Notes: generated from the letters alone by a model not told the origin. Positions 44,047-53,118 are shown, numbered from the stretch's first letter. The stretch is DNA of 64,000 nucleotides from Priestia megaterium (GCF_009497655.1 NZ_CP023317.1:2137501-2201500), one strand, 5' to 3'. Numbers and translations are program-made.

Positions 44047-44212
44047 TGTTTTAAACGTCCGTTAGCTTTTAAGAGAATTACTTACCCATTAGCGGCTATG
44101 ATGAACGGTTGAACAATTAAAAACCCTATTACGATCGATATCTGCTATACTTTTAATAAAGATAATAACGCTTACATTTATGAAGAAGCAAACAAAAAAG
44201 AGAGGGCATAAG

Positions 44213-46339
44213 GTGAACTTTCCTATTTCGAAAAGTATTACAACTAAATATCTTCTTTTATTTACGGTTATTTTAATTGTACCGGGCATCATCATTTATT
44301 ACATCATTACGGGTTATGCAAGCAAAATTATTAAAGAAGATGTAAAGGTTCAAAACATTGCAAGTAAAGATATTATAGCTAAAAGGCTGAATTCAGAAAT
44401 TGAGCATGTGGCTTCGCAGCTGCAGCTTATTGCAGGAGAGGGGCTAGAGTCAGATCTTAACATAAATAGAATGTATAACCGAGCTAAACAAGCAAATTCA
44501 CAAAGTTCAGTTATTCATTCCATTTACTATATCAATGAACAAAAACGCGTAAAGTTTGAAACGCCTTTTGCTTCAAGTCAAAACAATTTAATTTATCATC
44601 ACCCTAATTTTACCCAGGTGTATTGGACACATACGTACGCTTTATCGGATCTTATTCAAAATTATCGTCATCAAAAAGTAGTAACCATTTCTGTACCCGT
44701 TCTTACTAAGGATAAAGAATTTAAAGGAATTATTGTTGCAGAACTAAGCCGGGATTATTTATCAGAGGTGTTAAAAAGCGTCAGCCTGTCACGAGGACAC
44801 TTCGGTTTTTTAGCAGATCGCAAAGGAAATGTCATCGCATCTACAAGCGATAAGCAGCTTAACAAGAAGTTTTCAGTAGACAAAATACCAAACGTTTCTG
44901 GCTATACTCAAATAAATCATAATGGACAAGAGAGTTTAGCAGCTTATCAAACGAACCAAGAAGGCTGGAACTTGGTTTATGGTGTACCGACTAACGTAGC
45001 CTTTTCTCCTTTACATAAATTATCTCTTTTACTGCGCGTTAGTTTTATTAGTATATTGCTGCTTGCTTTATTTTTTATATGGTTAGGCATCAAAAATATT
45101 TTACAGCCAATCGTAAAGCTTACAAGCTATGCAAAAACGTACCGGAATTCTCAAACGTTCGTGCCATTAAATAAAGAAGCGCCGGCAAGGGATGATGAGC
45201 TGAGTATATTGACACGTACAATTATTGAAATGGGAAATAGCAATTATGAAAAACAAAAAATGCTTGAGCAAAGTGAGAGATACCTTCACGATGTATTAGA
45301 AGGAATTCCTTATGGAATTATTACAATTGACCCGAGGAGTAAAATTACATACGTGAATCAGCAGTTTGAAAGAATGGTTGCTTTTCAGCGTCAGGACATG
45401 ATTGGTGTTAACTTAGAAGATTTACCAATAAAATCGGAAAGCGTAGATTTTATTTTGCTTCACACATTGGCATCGGGAAAAGACATGGAAGAGGTAGAAA
45501 GCTATATTCTCGATTCAGACGGCAGAAAAAGAATTGTTAAAGTTACGACCTCTACTTTTTATACCGACACAAGTGAAGTGATGGGGATTATCGCGGTCAT
45601 GCAAGATATTACCGAAATAAAGCAGTTACAGCTAAGACTGCAGCAAAGTGATAAGCTGGCGTCTATTGGGCAAATTACGGCAGGAATTGCCCACGAAATA
45701 AAGAATCCTCTAGCCATTTTATCAGGATCAGCTGAACTTTTGCTAGATGAAGCGGAAGAAAGCGCCTGCTCAGAAGAAGTAAAAGAGCTTGCTGCGGATG
45801 TATTCATCGTTGTAAACCGTCTCAAAGAGATTACAAATAATTTTCTTAATTTTGCAAACATGAGTCAAAAGAAAAAGAAGGAAGTGTCACTTGTACAAGT
45901 GTTAGAAGAAGTGTTTCATTTACTGCGTTTAAAGTGTAATGAAGCAAACATTAGCATTGTAAAAGACTTTGAGGAAAAATGTTTGATTGCAGGGGTCTAT
46001 GATCAATTGATTCAAGTGTTTTTAAATATTGTCTTAAACGCAATGGAAGCAATGGATGAGGGCGGGTATATTATCGCTTCGATTCAAACGATGAATATGA
46101 ACGAAGAATATGTGGTTGTTCGTATAGAAGATACGGGTTCAGGCATTAACAAGCAGGACTTAGAGTGGCTGTTTAATCCCTTTTACTCAACGAAAGAAAC
46201 AGGTTCAGGACTAGGGTTAACGATTGCAAGAGATATTGTAAAAGAACATGGAGGAGAATTATTTATTGAAAGTATAGAAGGCAAAGGGACAACCATTACA
46301 TGTCGTTTTCCCAAACAGAAAAATACAAAAGGAGGCTAA
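44213..46339 (+). CDS. Sensor histidine kinase (extracellular Cache-type sensor, PAS, HisKA)
   Basis: A 708-residue membrane kinase. It has TM1 at about 12-34, an extracellular Cache-type sensor at about 35-268 with an internal SRGHFGFLADRKGNVIAST block, TM2 at about 270-292, a HAMP-like linker, a PAS domain at about 355-460, a HisKA dimer domain with phospho-acceptor His494 (GIAHEIKNPLAIL) and a HATPase domain with N, G1 and G2 boxes (NAMEAM, EDTGSGI, GSGLGLTI). GTG 44213 follows GAGAGGG; ATG 44180 has no ribosome site. It lies 5 bp upstream of the sigma-54 activator. It probably phosphorylates that activator on sensing an external ligand. Confidence 0.93.
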   Translation: MNFPISKSITTKYLLLFTVILIVPGIIIYYIITGYASKIIKEDVKVQNIASKDIIAKRLNSEIEHVASQLQLIAGEGLESDLNINRMYNRAKQANSQSSVIHSIYYINEQKRVKFETPFASSQNNLIYHHPNFTQVYWTHTYALSDLIQNYRHQKVVTISVPVLTKDKEFKGIIVAELSRDYLSEVLKSVSLSRGHFGFLADRKGNVIASTSDKQLNKKFSVDKIPNVSGYTQINHNGQESLAAYQTNQEGWNLVYGVPTNVAFSPLHKLSLLLRVSFISILLLALFFIWLGIKNILQPIVKLTSYAKTYRNSQTFVPLNKEAPARDDELSILTRTIIEMGNSNYEKQKMLEQSERYLHDVLEGIPYGIITIDPRSKITYVNQQFERMVAFQRQDMIGVNLEDLPIKSESVDFILLHTLASGKDMEEVESYILDSDGRKRIVKVTTSTFYTDTSEVMGIIAVMQDITEIKQLQLRLQQSDKLASIGQITAGIAHEIKNPLAILSGSAELLLDEAEESACSEEVKELAADVFIVVNRLKEITNNFLNFANMSQKKKKEVSLVQVLEEVFHLLRLKCNEANISIVKDFEEKCLIAGVYDQLIQVFLNIVLNAMEAMDEGGYIIASIQTMNMNEEYVVVRIEDTGSGINKQDLEWLFNPFYSTKETGSGLGLTIARDIVKEHGGELFIESIEGKGTTITCRFPKQKNTKGG

Positions 46340-46344
46340 AAAAC

Positions 46345-47691
46345 ATGGAGAATAAGTGCAGTGTGTTAATGATTGATGATGAACAGAACCTTTGTAAGCT
46401 GGTAGCCAAAAAGCTTCAGAAATCTGGTTTTCATACGCACGCGGCATATACTGGAGGAAAAGGAATCGAAATGGCTAAAACGCTGGATATCGATGTGGTG
46501 ATACTAGATTATATGCTTCCGGATATGACGGGGATCGATGTGTTAAAGAAGTTAAAAGAGGTAACGCAATCAAAAGTAATCATGCTTACTGCATACGGAA
46601 ATGTTGAGAGCGCTGTGCAATCTATGAAAATAGGGGCTGCTGATTATTTGAATAAGCCTGTTGAACTTGAAGAACTAAAGAATATTATTGCTTCGCTATG
46701 TACGGACAAGCAACCGGATGCCGTGATGGAAAAAGGTAAAGACAAAGACTTTATTTCAAAAAGCTCAGAAATGAACAAGTTAGTGGAAATGGTAGAGTAC
46801 GTAAAAGATACAGACGCTAGCATTTTAATTCTAGGTGAAAGCGGAGTAGGTAAAACCGCGATGGCTAAATGGATACATGAGCAGAGTCATAGAAAAAACA
46901 GTCCTTTTGTGGCTATCAACTGCGCAGCCATACCAGAAGCCCTTCTTGAAAGTGAACTGTTTGGCTATAGAAAAGGAGCGTTTACAGGGGCTGCTTCTTC
47001 TCAAAAAGGAAAGTTTTCTGCTGCGGACGGCGGTACAATCTTTTTAGATGAAATTGGAGAAATTTCGTTAAGCATGCAGGCAAAGCTATTGCATGTAATC
47101 GAAGAAAAAAAAGTAATGCAGCTCGGAAGCAACGAGTATGAATCCTTGGACGTCCGAATTATTTCAGCTACAAATAAACCGCTTCAACAGTTAGTAGAAC
47201 AAAAGAAATTTCGGGAAGATTTATACTATCGATTAAATTTAATGGAGATCACCATTCCTCCTCTAAGGCACCGAAAAGAAGATATTGAGCCGCTCATTCA
47301 TCACCACATTATAAAGTTAAATACAAAATACAATAAGACGCTTACTGTTTCAAACGCGGCACTTCAACAGCTAATTTCTTATGAGTGGCCGGGAAATATT
47401 CGTGAGCTGTTAAATGCGATTGAAAGAGTTCATATTTTAAAACGGTATGGGACAATTGAGCTCTCTGATTTAACATATCTTTTTAATAAGCAAGAGTCTC
47501 ATTCATATAGGAATCAGCAGGTGAAAGCAAAACAAACAAACTTATCACATGCATTAGGTGAAGTAGAGGAAGAAATGATTAAAAACGCTCTTGAAGAAAT
47601 GAAAGGCAATCAAACGAAAGCAGCTCAAAAACTAGGAATTGCTCGCCATACGTTAATTTATAAAATGAAAAAAATGGGTCTTAAATTTTAG
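46345..47691 (+). CDS. Sigma-54-dependent response regulator (NtrC family)
   Basis: A 448-residue enhancer-binding activator. The receiver domain (about 4-118) has Asp55 as phosphorylation site (VVILDYMLPD) and Lys in LNKPVE. The AAA+ domain (about 138-370) has Walker A GESGVGKT at 164-171, the sigma-54 contact loop GAFTGA at 211-216, and the arginine-finger segment EDLYYRLN. The C-terminal Fis-type helix-turn-helix (about 410-445) reads NQTKAAQKLGIARHTLIYKMKKMG. It follows the kinase by 5 bp (GGAGG site). It should activate sigma-54 promoters from upstream sites; the only strong candidate in this window is 1.4 kb downstream. Confidence 0.95.
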   Translation: MENKCSVLMIDDEQNLCKLVAKKLQKSGFHTHAAYTGGKGIEMAKTLDIDVVILDYMLPDMTGIDVLKKLKEVTQSKVIMLTAYGNVESAVQSMKIGAADYLNKPVELEELKNIIASLCTDKQPDAVMEKGKDKDFISKSSEMNKLVEMVEYVKDTDASILILGESGVGKTAMAKWIHEQSHRKNSPFVAINCAAIPEALLESELFGYRKGAFTGAASSQKGKFSAADGGTIFLDEIGEISLSMQAKLLHVIEEKKVMQLGSNEYESLDVRIISATNKPLQQLVEQKKFREDLYYRLNLMEITIPPLRHRKEDIEPLIHHHIIKLNTKYNKTLTVSNAALQQLISYEWPGNIRELLNAIERVHILKRYGTIELSDLTYLFNKQESHSYRNQQVKAKQTNLSHALGEVEEEMIKNALEEMKGNQTKAAQKLGIARHTLIYKMKKMGLKF

Positions 47692-47700
47692 AAAAAGGAT

Positions 47701-48645
47701 ATGAAAGAAATGACCTATCGTAAAATATTCAGCTTACTAGTACTGTGTTTTACAGTACTGGGAGCATGTCAGCAGCACAGTACTACCCCTCTTAGGGAAG
47801 AAAAGAAGTCTCTCGATTCTGTTAGTATTACAGTTGGGTCGAAATCTATGACAGAGCAATATCTACTAATGAAAATGACCGCGCTTCTATTAAAAGAACA
47901 AGGAGCTACTGTACACGAAAGGCGCTTTTTAGACAGCGATTCTATTCGAAAAGCAAGCTTGGCGGGCTATATTGATATGTACTGGGAATATACGAGTACG
48001 GCAAGGATTGTGCATCAAAACCAAGAGCCGGTTTATAATGAAAAAAAGTTGTATCAGCTGGTGAAAGAAACGGATGCGAAAAACCACTTAACGTGGCTGA
48101 ACACTAGCCATTTTAACAGCAGCTGGGGGGTTTTAGTTAACCGTTCTTTTGCAAAGGAGCATCATTTAAACTCTGTTTCTGACTTGATTTCCTACATAAA
48201 AAAGCAAAATAAAGAAGTAAAGATAGCTACAAACAATGAATTTCTAAAAAGAAAAGACGGCTTGATGCAATTAGCTAATAACTATGAGTTAAAGTCCGTT
48301 TCAACTGAAATCATTGGAATCGATTCAGAAATTATTCCTTTGGCGGTGAAAGAAGGCAGAGTAGACGTAGGGATTGGAATGATATCTGATAGTCGAATTC
48401 AAGCATACGACCTTGTGTTACTAAAGGAAGATCAATCTCTTTTTCCGCCTTATTATGCGGCTCCTGTAGTAAAACAATCATTAGCAAGCCGTTATCCGTC
48501 TGTTGTTTCCACTTTAAATGAACTATCAAGTAAACTAACGAATAAAAAGATGGTAGAGCTGAATTACCAAGTTGATATTTTACACAAAGACGTATCAGAT
48601 GTTGCCTATAAATTTTTACTGGAAAATCACTTGATTACTCGTTGA
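47701..48645 (+). CDS. Orphan betaine/choline-type substrate-binding lipoprotein
   Basis: A 314-residue lipoprotein of the OpuAC/OpuCC-type (QAT) binding protein family. The lipobox LGAC is followed by QQHS, then SITVGSKSMTEQYLLMKMTALLL, GYIDMYWEYTSTA and SHFNSSWGVLVNRSFAKEH, all typical of the family. No ABC permease or ATPase gene is next to it. It starts 9 bp after the response regulator, so it belongs to the regulatory operon. ATG 47710 is an alternative start with a better spacing. It may deliver ligand to the kinase sensor; that is inference. Confidence 0.85.
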   Translation: MKEMTYRKIFSLLVLCFTVLGACQQHSTTPLREEKKSLDSVSITVGSKSMTEQYLLMKMTALLLKEQGATVHERRFLDSDSIRKASLAGYIDMYWEYTSTARIVHQNQEPVYNEKKLYQLVKETDAKNHLTWLNTSHFNSSWGVLVNRSFAKEHHLNSVSDLISYIKKQNKEVKIATNNEFLKRKDGLMQLANNYELKSVSTEIIGIDSEIIPLAVKEGRVDVGIGMISDSRIQAYDLVLLKEDQSLFPPYYAAPVVKQSLASRYPSVVSTLNELSSKLTNKKMVELNYQVDILHKDVSDVAYKFLLENHLITR

Positions 48646-48653
48646 TAGATATA

Positions 48654-48999
48654 ATAAAAAAAGAGGCTGGGACAAAAGTAGTTGAGCCCAAGTAAAAAAC
48701 GAACCATTCATCAACCTGTTTGATGAGTGGTTCGTTTTTTTTGTGATGGTGCATATCGTTTTATTTGTTTCGTTGCTTCTAGCAGTTGATTTGGAGGGCA
48801 AGGCGAAGACTCCTGCGGGAAAAGCGGAACAGGTGAGACCCCGCAGGAGCGAAAGCGACGAGGAGGCTCAGCGGCCGCCCGCGGAAAGCGAAGTCTTGCA
48901 CGGAAATCAATTGCGGTGTCATAAGCAGTCCAGCTCATGTATCTCATTTGTTCGTCTTTCAATTGGATTTATTTCGTTATGTCTCAACCTCTTTTTTAT
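48654..48999. repeat. Long intergenic repeat, copy 2 (MITE-like)
   Basis: About 346 bp, differing from copy 1 at roughly twenty positions. It has the same terminator at its left end, GC-rich core with CTCCTGCGGG/CCCGCAGGAG, and inverted-repeat ends (AAAAAAAGAGGCTGGGACA; complement of the right end AAAAAAGAGGTTGAGACA). It lies between the binding-protein gene and the upstream activator sites of the sigma-54 operon. The protein frames through it are not plausible genes. Confidence 0.85.
48700..48742 (+). terminator. Terminator inside repeat copy 2, ending the regulatory operon
   Basis: A 13-bp stem (48700-48712 with 48722-48734) followed by eight T's, 55 bp after the binding-protein gene. It separates the regulatory operon from the catabolic one. 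Confidence 0.85.
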
Positions 49000-49006
49000 T
49001 GTAGAG

Positions 49007-49023
49007 TGTAGAAAATTTCTACA
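49007..49023. promoter_or_regulatory. Upstream activator site 1
   Basis: A perfect palindrome, TGTAGAAAATTTCTACA, 8 bp after the repeat and about 83 bp from the -24 element. Its position and symmetry fit a binding site for the NtrC-type activator. Confidence 0.7.
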
Positions 49024-49029
49024 GTTAAT

Positions 49030-49046
49030 TGTGTGAATTTTCTACA
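49030..49046. promoter_or_regulatory. Upstream activator site 2
   Basis: TGTGTGAATTTTCTACA keeps one full half-site (TTTCTACA) and the outer TGT of site 1. Its centre is 23 bp from site 1, about two helical turns, as usual for paired enhancer sites. Confidence 0.65.
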
Positions 49047-49095
49047 ATTTATTTTTTGTTTTCTATTAAGTATTGATTACATCAATCATTTAAAC

Positions 49096-49112
49096 TTGGC
49101 ACGCATCTTGCA
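49096..49112 (+). promoter_or_regulatory. Sigma-54 (-24/-12) promoter
   Basis: TTGGCACGCATCTTGCA matches the sigma-54 consensus TGGCAC-N5-TTGCA exactly, with GG at 49098-49099 and GC at 49110-49111 at the required 12-bp offset. The start codon of the first operon gene is about 50 bp downstream, behind an AAGGAG site. Confidence 0.95.
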
Positions 49113-49163
49113 ATAGATATAAGTGAAAGTAAAAATGCTGAAATGTAAGGAGATTAGTATTCA

Positions 49164-50309
49164 ATGAAAATTACGGGAATAGAGATCAAACATTATTTAC
49201 TGCCTTTAAATCCGCCTTTTAAAGCAGCTTGGGACCCCGAGCCCCGCAAGAAGTTTGCTTCTACCGTTGTCTATGTACATACGGATGAAGGAATAACGGG
49301 AGTGGGATCAGGAGATTTAATGATGGGGCTTGAGGGACATGAACATTTGTTTATCGGTCAAGATCCTTTTGCCATTGAACGACATGCACAAGTGATACAA
49401 AATATAGATTTTCACTATGGAAGATGCTGGCCGCTTGATTTAGCTCTATGGGATTTGATGGGAAAAGCAACAAAACAGCCCGTCTATAAACTGCTTGGAG
49501 CCCGATCTAACAAGCTTCTCGCTTATGCTTCAACGGGAGAAATCGTGACTCCTGAAGAACGTGCGGAACGTGCGGTTCGATTTGTAGAGCAAGGGTTCAA
49601 AGCAATGAAAATTCGTTTTCATCACAAAGATGTAAAAGACGATATTCAAGTAGTGGAAGCGGTCAGAAAAGCAGTTGGCGACAAGCTAGAAATTATGGTT
49701 GACGCAAATCAAGGATGGAAAATGCCTTGGGACGTTGAACGGACGTGGGATTTAAAAATGGCCTATCAAGTAGCGAAAGAACTTGAAGAGCTGAAAGTTT
49801 TTTGGCTTGAAGAACCACTGCCTTCTCATCAGTTTGAACTGATGGCAAAACTTCGGGACTCAGTAGGTATTCGAATCGCAGGGGGAGAGATGAACCGTCA
49901 TATGCATGACTTTAGAGAGTTGAACAAAGTAAATGCATTAGACGTCTATCAGCCGGATGTAGCATTGTCAGGAGGAATTACGCAAACGAAAAAAGTTGCG
50001 GATCTTGTTCAAGGAAGCGGCGCTTGGTTCAGCCCGCATACATGGACAAACGGCATTGGTTTACTGGCAAATTTACATCTAGCAGCGGCGGTCAGCCACT
50101 GTCCGTATTTAGAATTTCCTTATGATCCTCCGGCATGGTCTAACGAACGGAGAGATTATATTCAGCAAAAACCACTTATGATCGACAAAGATGGTTACTT
50201 AGTAGCTCCAGAACAGCCGGGTTTAGGTATCGATTTGGATGAAGAAGCTTTAAAGCAGTACGAAATTAATCATTTCTACGTGGGTGAAAAAAATACAGTT
50301 TCTATTTAA
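49164..50309 (+). CDS. Enolase-superfamily enzyme (mandelate racemase subgroup)
   Basis: A 381-residue mandelate racemase/muconate-lactonizing family enzyme. Metal ligands are Asp180 (MVDANQGW), the EEP pair Glu216/Glu217 (FWLEEPL) and Glu242 (GGEMNRH). Bases are Lys149 (KIR, a KxR form) and the His-Asp dyad Asp265 (YQPDVALSGG) and His292 (SPHTWTNG), which places it in the mandelate racemase subgroup. The chemistry is proton abstraction next to a carboxylate: an epimerisation or a dehydration. The substrate is unknown. First gene of the sigma-54 operon. Confidence 0.9.
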   Translation: MKITGIEIKHYLLPLNPPFKAAWDPEPRKKFASTVVYVHTDEGITGVGSGDLMMGLEGHEHLFIGQDPFAIERHAQVIQNIDFHYGRCWPLDLALWDLMGKATKQPVYKLLGARSNKLLAYASTGEIVTPEERAERAVRFVEQGFKAMKIRFHHKDVKDDIQVVEAVRKAVGDKLEIMVDANQGWKMPWDVERTWDLKMAYQVAKELEELKVFWLEEPLPSHQFELMAKLRDSVGIRIAGGEMNRHMHDFRELNKVNALDVYQPDVALSGGITQTKKVADLVQGSGAWFSPHTWTNGIGLLANLHLAAAVSHCPYLEFPYDPPAWSNERRDYIQQKPLMIDKDGYLVAPEQPGLGIDLDEEALKQYEINHFYVGEKNTVSI

Positions 50310-50332
50310 CTGATATAAAGGGTGAACACAAA

Positions 50333-51766
50333 ATGAAGAAATATAGTGCTTATATAAACGGAGAATTTGTTCAAAGCAGCAATCAAATGAATGTTACGTA
50401 CCCAGGAACGGGTGAAGTCGTAGCCCAAGTCTCTTCCTGCAGTATAGAAGAAACAGAGCACGCTGTTTATTGCGCTAAACAAGCTTTTAAAGAGTGGAAG
50501 CTTCGTCCTTCATATGACCGGTCTGAACAAATTAAAAAATTTTTAACAAACATGAAAACAGAAGAACATATTGAACGCATTGGAACAGCTATTACACAGG
50601 AAATGGGAAAACCTTTAAATGCAGCGAAATCAGAGGTGTTTTACGGAGCGGAGCTTGGCGAATACCAAACTCAGTGGGCAAGACGCATTGAAGGTCACGT
50701 AGTAGACAGCGATAACGTAAAAGAAAAGATTATTTCTTATAAAGAGCCTCTTGGCGTAGTCGCGGTGATTGTACCTTGGAATTTTCCAATTTATGTTTTG
50801 ATGAGAAAAATCGTGCCGGCGCTTGTCGCAGGTAATACGGTTGTAGTCAAGCCAAGCGTAAAATCTTCTTTATCTGCTTTAGCATTAGCGGAGTGCATTC
50901 ATCAATCCGGCTTTCCAAAAGGTGTTATTAATATCGTAACAGGTATGGATGACATTGTAGGAGAAACGTTAACTTCATCTCCTGATGTGAACATGGTGAC
51001 ATTTACCGGAAGTACTAAAGTAGGCAAAGGCATTATGGAAAAATGCTCTCGTCATATGATCCGGACATCGCTTGAATTAGGCGGAAAAGCTCCTGCTATT
51101 GTAATGGAAGATGCCGATATTGATTTAGCGGTTGAAGCAATTAAGGGAGGCAGGTTAGCTAACTCCGGTCAAGTCTGCAATAATACTGAGCGTGTATACG
51201 TTCATAAAAGTGTAAAAGAAGCGTTTACTACTAAACTATTGAAAGCGTTTCAAAATGTAGAAGTGAAAGATGGTTTGGCTAATCCAGATGCAGAAATGAG
51301 CTGTCTGATTAACAAATCTGAAGCAAATCGCGTTCATCAAATGGTACTTGAGGCCGCAGAAGAAGGAGCCGCTATATTATGCGGAGGCTATTTGCTAGAG
51401 GAATTAGGTGACAGCTTTTATCCGCCAACGCTATTAGATCAGTGCACGCAACAAATGAACATCGTGCAAAAAGAAGTGTTTGGACCCGTTCTTCCAATTA
51501 TCTCGTTTGAATCTCTTGAAGAAGCAATTGATCTAGCGAACGATTCTGAATACGGCTTAACCGCTAATGTATATACATCCAGCTATCGCTACGTAATGGA
51601 GCTGACTACGCAGCTAGAATGCGGTGAAGTATACGTGAACCGCCAGCAGGGCGAGGCGTATCAAGGCTATCACTCCGGATGGAAGCAGTCGGGAATCGGC
51701 GGAGACGATGGCAAGCATGGATTTGAAGAGTTTTTACAGGTAAAAACAGTTTATATGAAATTTTAA
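50333..51766 (+). CDS. NAD(P)-dependent aldehyde dehydrogenase 1
   Basis: A 477-residue aldehyde dehydrogenase, closest in look to lactaldehyde/glycolaldehyde dehydrogenases. PWNFPIY (Rossmann start), GSTKVGKGIMEKC, the general base in LELGGKAP and catalytic Cys282 in GQVCNNTE are present, and so is EVFGPVLPIISF near the C-terminus. It oxidises an aldehyde to an acid in the cytoplasm. The second gene of the operon, 23 bp after the enolase-family gene. Confidence 0.92.
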   Translation: MKKYSAYINGEFVQSSNQMNVTYPGTGEVVAQVSSCSIEETEHAVYCAKQAFKEWKLRPSYDRSEQIKKFLTNMKTEEHIERIGTAITQEMGKPLNAAKSEVFYGAELGEYQTQWARRIEGHVVDSDNVKEKIISYKEPLGVVAVIVPWNFPIYVLMRKIVPALVAGNTVVVKPSVKSSLSALALAECIHQSGFPKGVINIVTGMDDIVGETLTSSPDVNMVTFTGSTKVGKGIMEKCSRHMIRTSLELGGKAPAIVMEDADIDLAVEAIKGGRLANSGQVCNNTERVYVHKSVKEAFTTKLLKAFQNVEVKDGLANPDAEMSCLINKSEANRVHQMVLEAAEEGAAILCGGYLLEELGDSFYPPTLLDQCTQQMNIVQKEVFGPVLPIISFESLEEAIDLANDSEYGLTANVYTSSYRYVMELTTQLECGEVYVNRQQGEAYQGYHSGWKQSGIGGDDGKHGFEEFLQVKTVYMKF

Positions 51767-51789
51767 TTTTAAAAAGCAGGTGAACACAG

Positions 51790-53118
51790 GTGGAGAAAAC
51801 GCGTGTGGAAGAAGATAGTGTAGGAAAAGTTGAGCTCCCAGCAGAGGTTTTGTATGGCATTCAGACGGCCCGGACAATTGAAAATTTATCATTTTCTAAT
51901 AAAAGATTGCATGAATATCCGGACTACGTGTATGCACTGTTAACCGTAAAAAAAGCAGCTGCCTTAACAAATGTAGAAGCTAGCGTAATTCCAAAAGACA
52001 TTGGAGAATCCATATCAAATGCATGTGACCAATTGCAAAGCACTGCTTATCAACATCATTTTTTGATTGATGTGCTGCACGGCGGAGGCGGTATTGGGAC
52101 GAATATGAATGTGAACGAAGTAATAGCAGGCTGGATAAACCAGCAGTGGCCACATCATCTTCCCGTTCATCCGATTGAACATGTAAATGCATCTCAATCA
52201 ACTTCTGATGTTTGTCATACCGCTATTCGAATTGCGATTATTAAAAGCTATCATTTTTTAGAAAAAGAAATGGAGCATCTCCATTCTATTCTTCAAAAAA
52301 AGATTGAAGAGTTCCAGCCTGTGATGACAATCGCAAGGACTTGCTTGCAAGATGCGATGAGTATTTCGCTTAGTAATATATTCAGCGGATATGAAGCGGT
52401 TTTTTCACGGCGTACGCACTATTTAAAAAGAGCTGCAGAAGAACTGCACGCTGTTAATCTTGGAGGTACGGTTATTGGCTCTGGGACGGGAGCATCAGAA
52501 ATATACCGAAGTAAAGTCGTTCAGCAGCTGTCTCGTCTATCTGGTATGGGGCTTTACCACCGCGCTAATTTATTTGATGCAGCACAAAATATTGATGATT
52601 TAGCTAATGTTTCGAACGAATTAAAACAGCTGGCTACATCTTTTATAAAATTTGCTAAAGATTTAAGACTGCTGTCTTCCGGACCAGAAGCTGGCTTTGG
52701 AGAAATTCAATTGCCGTCTGTTCAAGCAGGTTCCTCATTTTTTCCGGGCAAAGTCAACCCGGTTGTACCAGAAACGTTGATTCAATGCTGTTTTCAAGTG
52801 TTAGGGTGTGACAGAACCGTTCAAGCTGCCCTTGAACATGGAGAATTGAATTTAAATGTATTTGAAGGAGCTGCTGGAATTAATATTTTAGACAGCATTC
52901 AGTTTTTAACAAAAGCTGTAAGGAATTTTGCGACTTTTTGTGTGCAAGATTTATCAGCTAATTCAGAGCGCTGTCAGCAGCTTTCTCAATCGTTTATTCC
53001 ATTGATTGTAGAAATGAAAGAAAAGCATGGCTACAGCCGCGTTGCAGATCGTTTAAAAAAGACAGGATATGAAGGACTCAAAAAATGGAGGGAACGTGAA
53101 TATGACAAAACTAAATGA
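51790..53118 (+). CDS. Aspartase/fumarase-superfamily lyase
   Basis: A 442-residue lyase. The family start VEEDSVGKVELPAEVLYGIQTARTIEN resembles AspA/FumC. HVNASQSTSDVCHTAIRIA and the catalytic-loop signature GSSFFPGKVNPVVPE at about 314 are present. Phe replaces the usual Met at position five of that signature. This superfamily eliminates ammonia, water or an amine from a dicarboxylate-like substrate, and a member (ergothionase) releases trimethylamine. GTG 51790 follows AGGTG. The gene overlaps the next by 17 bp. An amine-lyase role here is inference. Confidence 0.87.
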   Translation: MEKTRVEEDSVGKVELPAEVLYGIQTARTIENLSFSNKRLHEYPDYVYALLTVKKAAALTNVEASVIPKDIGESISNACDQLQSTAYQHHFLIDVLHGGGGIGTNMNVNEVIAGWINQQWPHHLPVHPIEHVNASQSTSDVCHTAIRIAIIKSYHFLEKEMEHLHSILQKKIEEFQPVMTIARTCLQDAMSISLSNIFSGYEAVFSRRTHYLKRAAEELHAVNLGGTVIGSGTGASEIYRSKVVQQLSRLSGMGLYHRANLFDAAQNIDDLANVSNELKQLATSFIKFAKDLRLLSSGPEAGFGEIQLPSVQAGSSFFPGKVNPVVPETLIQCCFQVLGCDRTVQAALEHGELNLNVFEGAAGINILDSIQFLTKAVRNFATFCVQDLSANSERCQQLSQSFIPLIVEMKEKHGYSRVADRLKKTGYEGLKKWREREYDKTK

